Below are positions 6,765 through 8,011 of a stretch of DNA of 8,011 nucleotides, in pieces. The stretch's first letter is position 1; the number at the start of each line of letters is the position of its first letter. The position numbers and the translations under genes were made by a program. Under the pieces are notes generated by a model. It saw nothing but the letters and a program-made list of their open reading frames with translations. It searched no databases and had not been told where the DNA came from. Origin of the DNA: Erysipelotrichaceae bacterium (GTDB taxonomy: Bacteria; Bacillota_I; Bacilli_A; Erysipelotrichales; Erysipelotrichaceae); the NCBI GenBank assembly GCA_030533035.1, contig JAUNJW010000089.1, positions 1 through 8,011 on the forward strand. Direction: 5' to 3'.

Positions 6765-7607
6765 ATGAGCGCGAAAATCATGACATTCCATATCATCATC
6801 AACCGTTCGGAAATCAGCCGCCTGGATACAGAAACAGCGAAAGTGACTTTTATCCCGTTCGGGGGAACTGTTGATTCACCGTATTTCAAAGGCAGGGTCA
6901 TGCCCGGCGCCGCCGACGTCCAGGTCACCGACGCTTCCGGCTTACGCCATATGTGCGCGAAGTATATCTTTGAAGGCACGGACGCGGAAGGAAAGCACTG
7001 TCATCTGTTTGTCGAAAACAACGGCTATTTTCCGAAAGACGGCGTGAAGAAGGATCATTTCGACGCCACTCCGAAGTTCATTACAGATTCAGAATATCTG
7101 AATGAAATGCTTTCAAGGCCTGTCTTCCGCTCGGAAGGGCACCCGCATGAAACCGGCGTGGATATCATGATTTTTGATGAGACGAAAGAAGAGCCTGAAG
7201 TTCCTGAAACAATAAAGGAACCGGAGGATCCGGCCCTGACACAGTTAAGGGACAAGGATATCGTCGATAAGAAAATCATCGCTGAAGGCAGAAGACTGTA
7301 TGAAGAAGAAAAGATCGCGAAGCTGATCTTCTTCTCCTCCTACGAAAACAAGACCTTCACCGTGGACCATCCGGATGAAGAGCTGATCACGGCAGTTCTC
7401 AATGATCTGCGCGGCACGGCCCAGATGATGTTCATGATCAATGAAAAGGGAGAACTGGCAGCAGTCAGCTATATCTCCGGAAAGATCCGCAACATCGAAA
7501 ACATGGTGCTGACCGTCTATGCCGAAATTTTCTCGGAGACAGGCCAGGACAAGTATTTTGACAGGCCGGTCCACCGCTACTCCCGTTTCAGGATCCAGGA
7601 AATTTAA
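6765..7607 (+). CDS. DUF3237-like protein with unrecognised C-terminal domain
   Basis: Predicted soluble 280-residue protein without signal peptide or membrane helix. The N-terminal part (about 8-137) resembles DUF3237: FIPFGGTVDSPYFKGRVMPG (29-48), then AADVQV, a KYIFEGTDAEG strand pair (66-76), VENNGYF, and a later FITDSEYLNEMLSRPVF segment. DUF3237 proteins are small beta-barrels with no settled biochemical role. A Glu/Pro-rich linker (about 138-157) leads to a C-terminal mixed alpha/beta region (about 158-280): a charged helix DKKIIAEGRRLYEEEKIAKL, a strand LIFFSS, and MMFMINEKGELAAVSYISGK. I do not recognise that half. The AAGGA at 6751-6755 lies 9 bases before the ATG and supports this start. 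A TATGAT at 6730-6735 could be a -10 box, but no -35 accompanies it, so the gene may be read through from the LysR gene 46 bases upstream. A strong hairpin follows the stop. Gene existence is secure; domain naming is by eye. Confidence 0.8.
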   Translation: MSAKIMTFHIIINRSEISRLDTETAKVTFIPFGGTVDSPYFKGRVMPGAADVQVTDASGLRHMCAKYIFEGTDAEGKHCHLFVENNGYFPKDGVKKDHFDATPKFITDSEYLNEMLSRPVFRSEGHPHETGVDIMIFDETKEEPEVPETIKEPEDPALTQLRDKDIVDKKIIAEGRRLYEEEKIAKLIFFSSYENKTFTVDHPDEELITAVLNDLRGTAQMMFMINEKGELAAVSYISGKIRNIENMVLTVYAEIFSETGQDKYFDRPVHRYSRFRIQEI

Positions 7608-7611
7608 ACAG

Positions 7612-7660
7612 AAAAAAAGAGCTGCAGACTGATGTGTTGTTTCATCAGCTGCGGCTCTTT
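7612..7660. terminator. Long bidirectional terminator between DUF3237-like and GH1 genes
   Basis: Arms 7616-7634 and 7643-7660 pair over 18 positions with one T-G wobble and one bulged A, around the loop TGTTGTTT. A run of seven A (7612-7618) on the left gives a strong T-tract on the minus strand, so it is the main terminator of the GH1 gene. On the plus strand only a short TTT follows, so it is weaker there for the DUF3237-like gene. Confidence 0.88.
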
Positions 7661-7670
7661 GCGTCAAAGG

Positions 7671-8011
<341 letters not shown>

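Overview
The window looks like a piece of a gut-type Bacillota (Firmicutes) chromosome of middling GC content, possibly Erysipelotrichia or Lachnospiraceae. The grounds are a lipoprotein signal of Gram-positive style, AGGAG-type ribosome binding sites, 6-phospho-glucosidases of the kind used after PTS uptake, and compact intrinsic terminators. The exact taxon is an inference and cannot be settled from the sequence alone.

Layout, left to right. (1) A nearly full-width plus-strand gene (6-2933) encodes a 975-residue secreted lipoprotein related to GH106 alpha-L-rhamnosidases, closed by a strong hairpin terminator. (2) After a short gap holding an operator-like dyad comes a plus-strand GH4 NAD/Mn-dependent 6-phospho-beta-glucosidase (3045-4436). 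(3) A bidirectional hairpin separates it from a convergent minus-strand MFS transporter of the OFA/monocarboxylate type (4509-5738). (4) A 98-bp AT-rich divergent control region carries an 18-bp perfect palindrome, a second dyad and overlapping candidate promoters. (5) A plus-strand LysR-type regulator follows (5837-6718). (6) A plus-strand two-part protein (6765-7607) has a DUF3237-like N-terminal half and an unrecognised C-terminal half. (7) A long hairpin terminator comes next. (8) The window ends with the C-terminal end of a minus-strand GH1 6-phospho-beta-glucosidase that runs off the right edge.

How it may work together: the theme is plant or host glycan use. The surface GH106-like enzyme would trim rhamnosides outside the cell. 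The GH4 and GH1 enzymes would split 6-phospho-beta-glucosides in the cytoplasm after phosphorylating import. No PTS or ABC sugar transporter is visible, so the importer must lie elsewhere. The MFS/LysR pair is a classic divergent regulator-transporter module and is probably a separate unit with an unknown small-acid substrate. Each gene has its own terminator or gap, so this is a string of mostly single-gene units rather than one operon. I see no mobile element, CRISPR array, tRNA or rRNA. The least ordinary items are the DUF3237-like two-domain protein and the dyad-rich divergent promoter.
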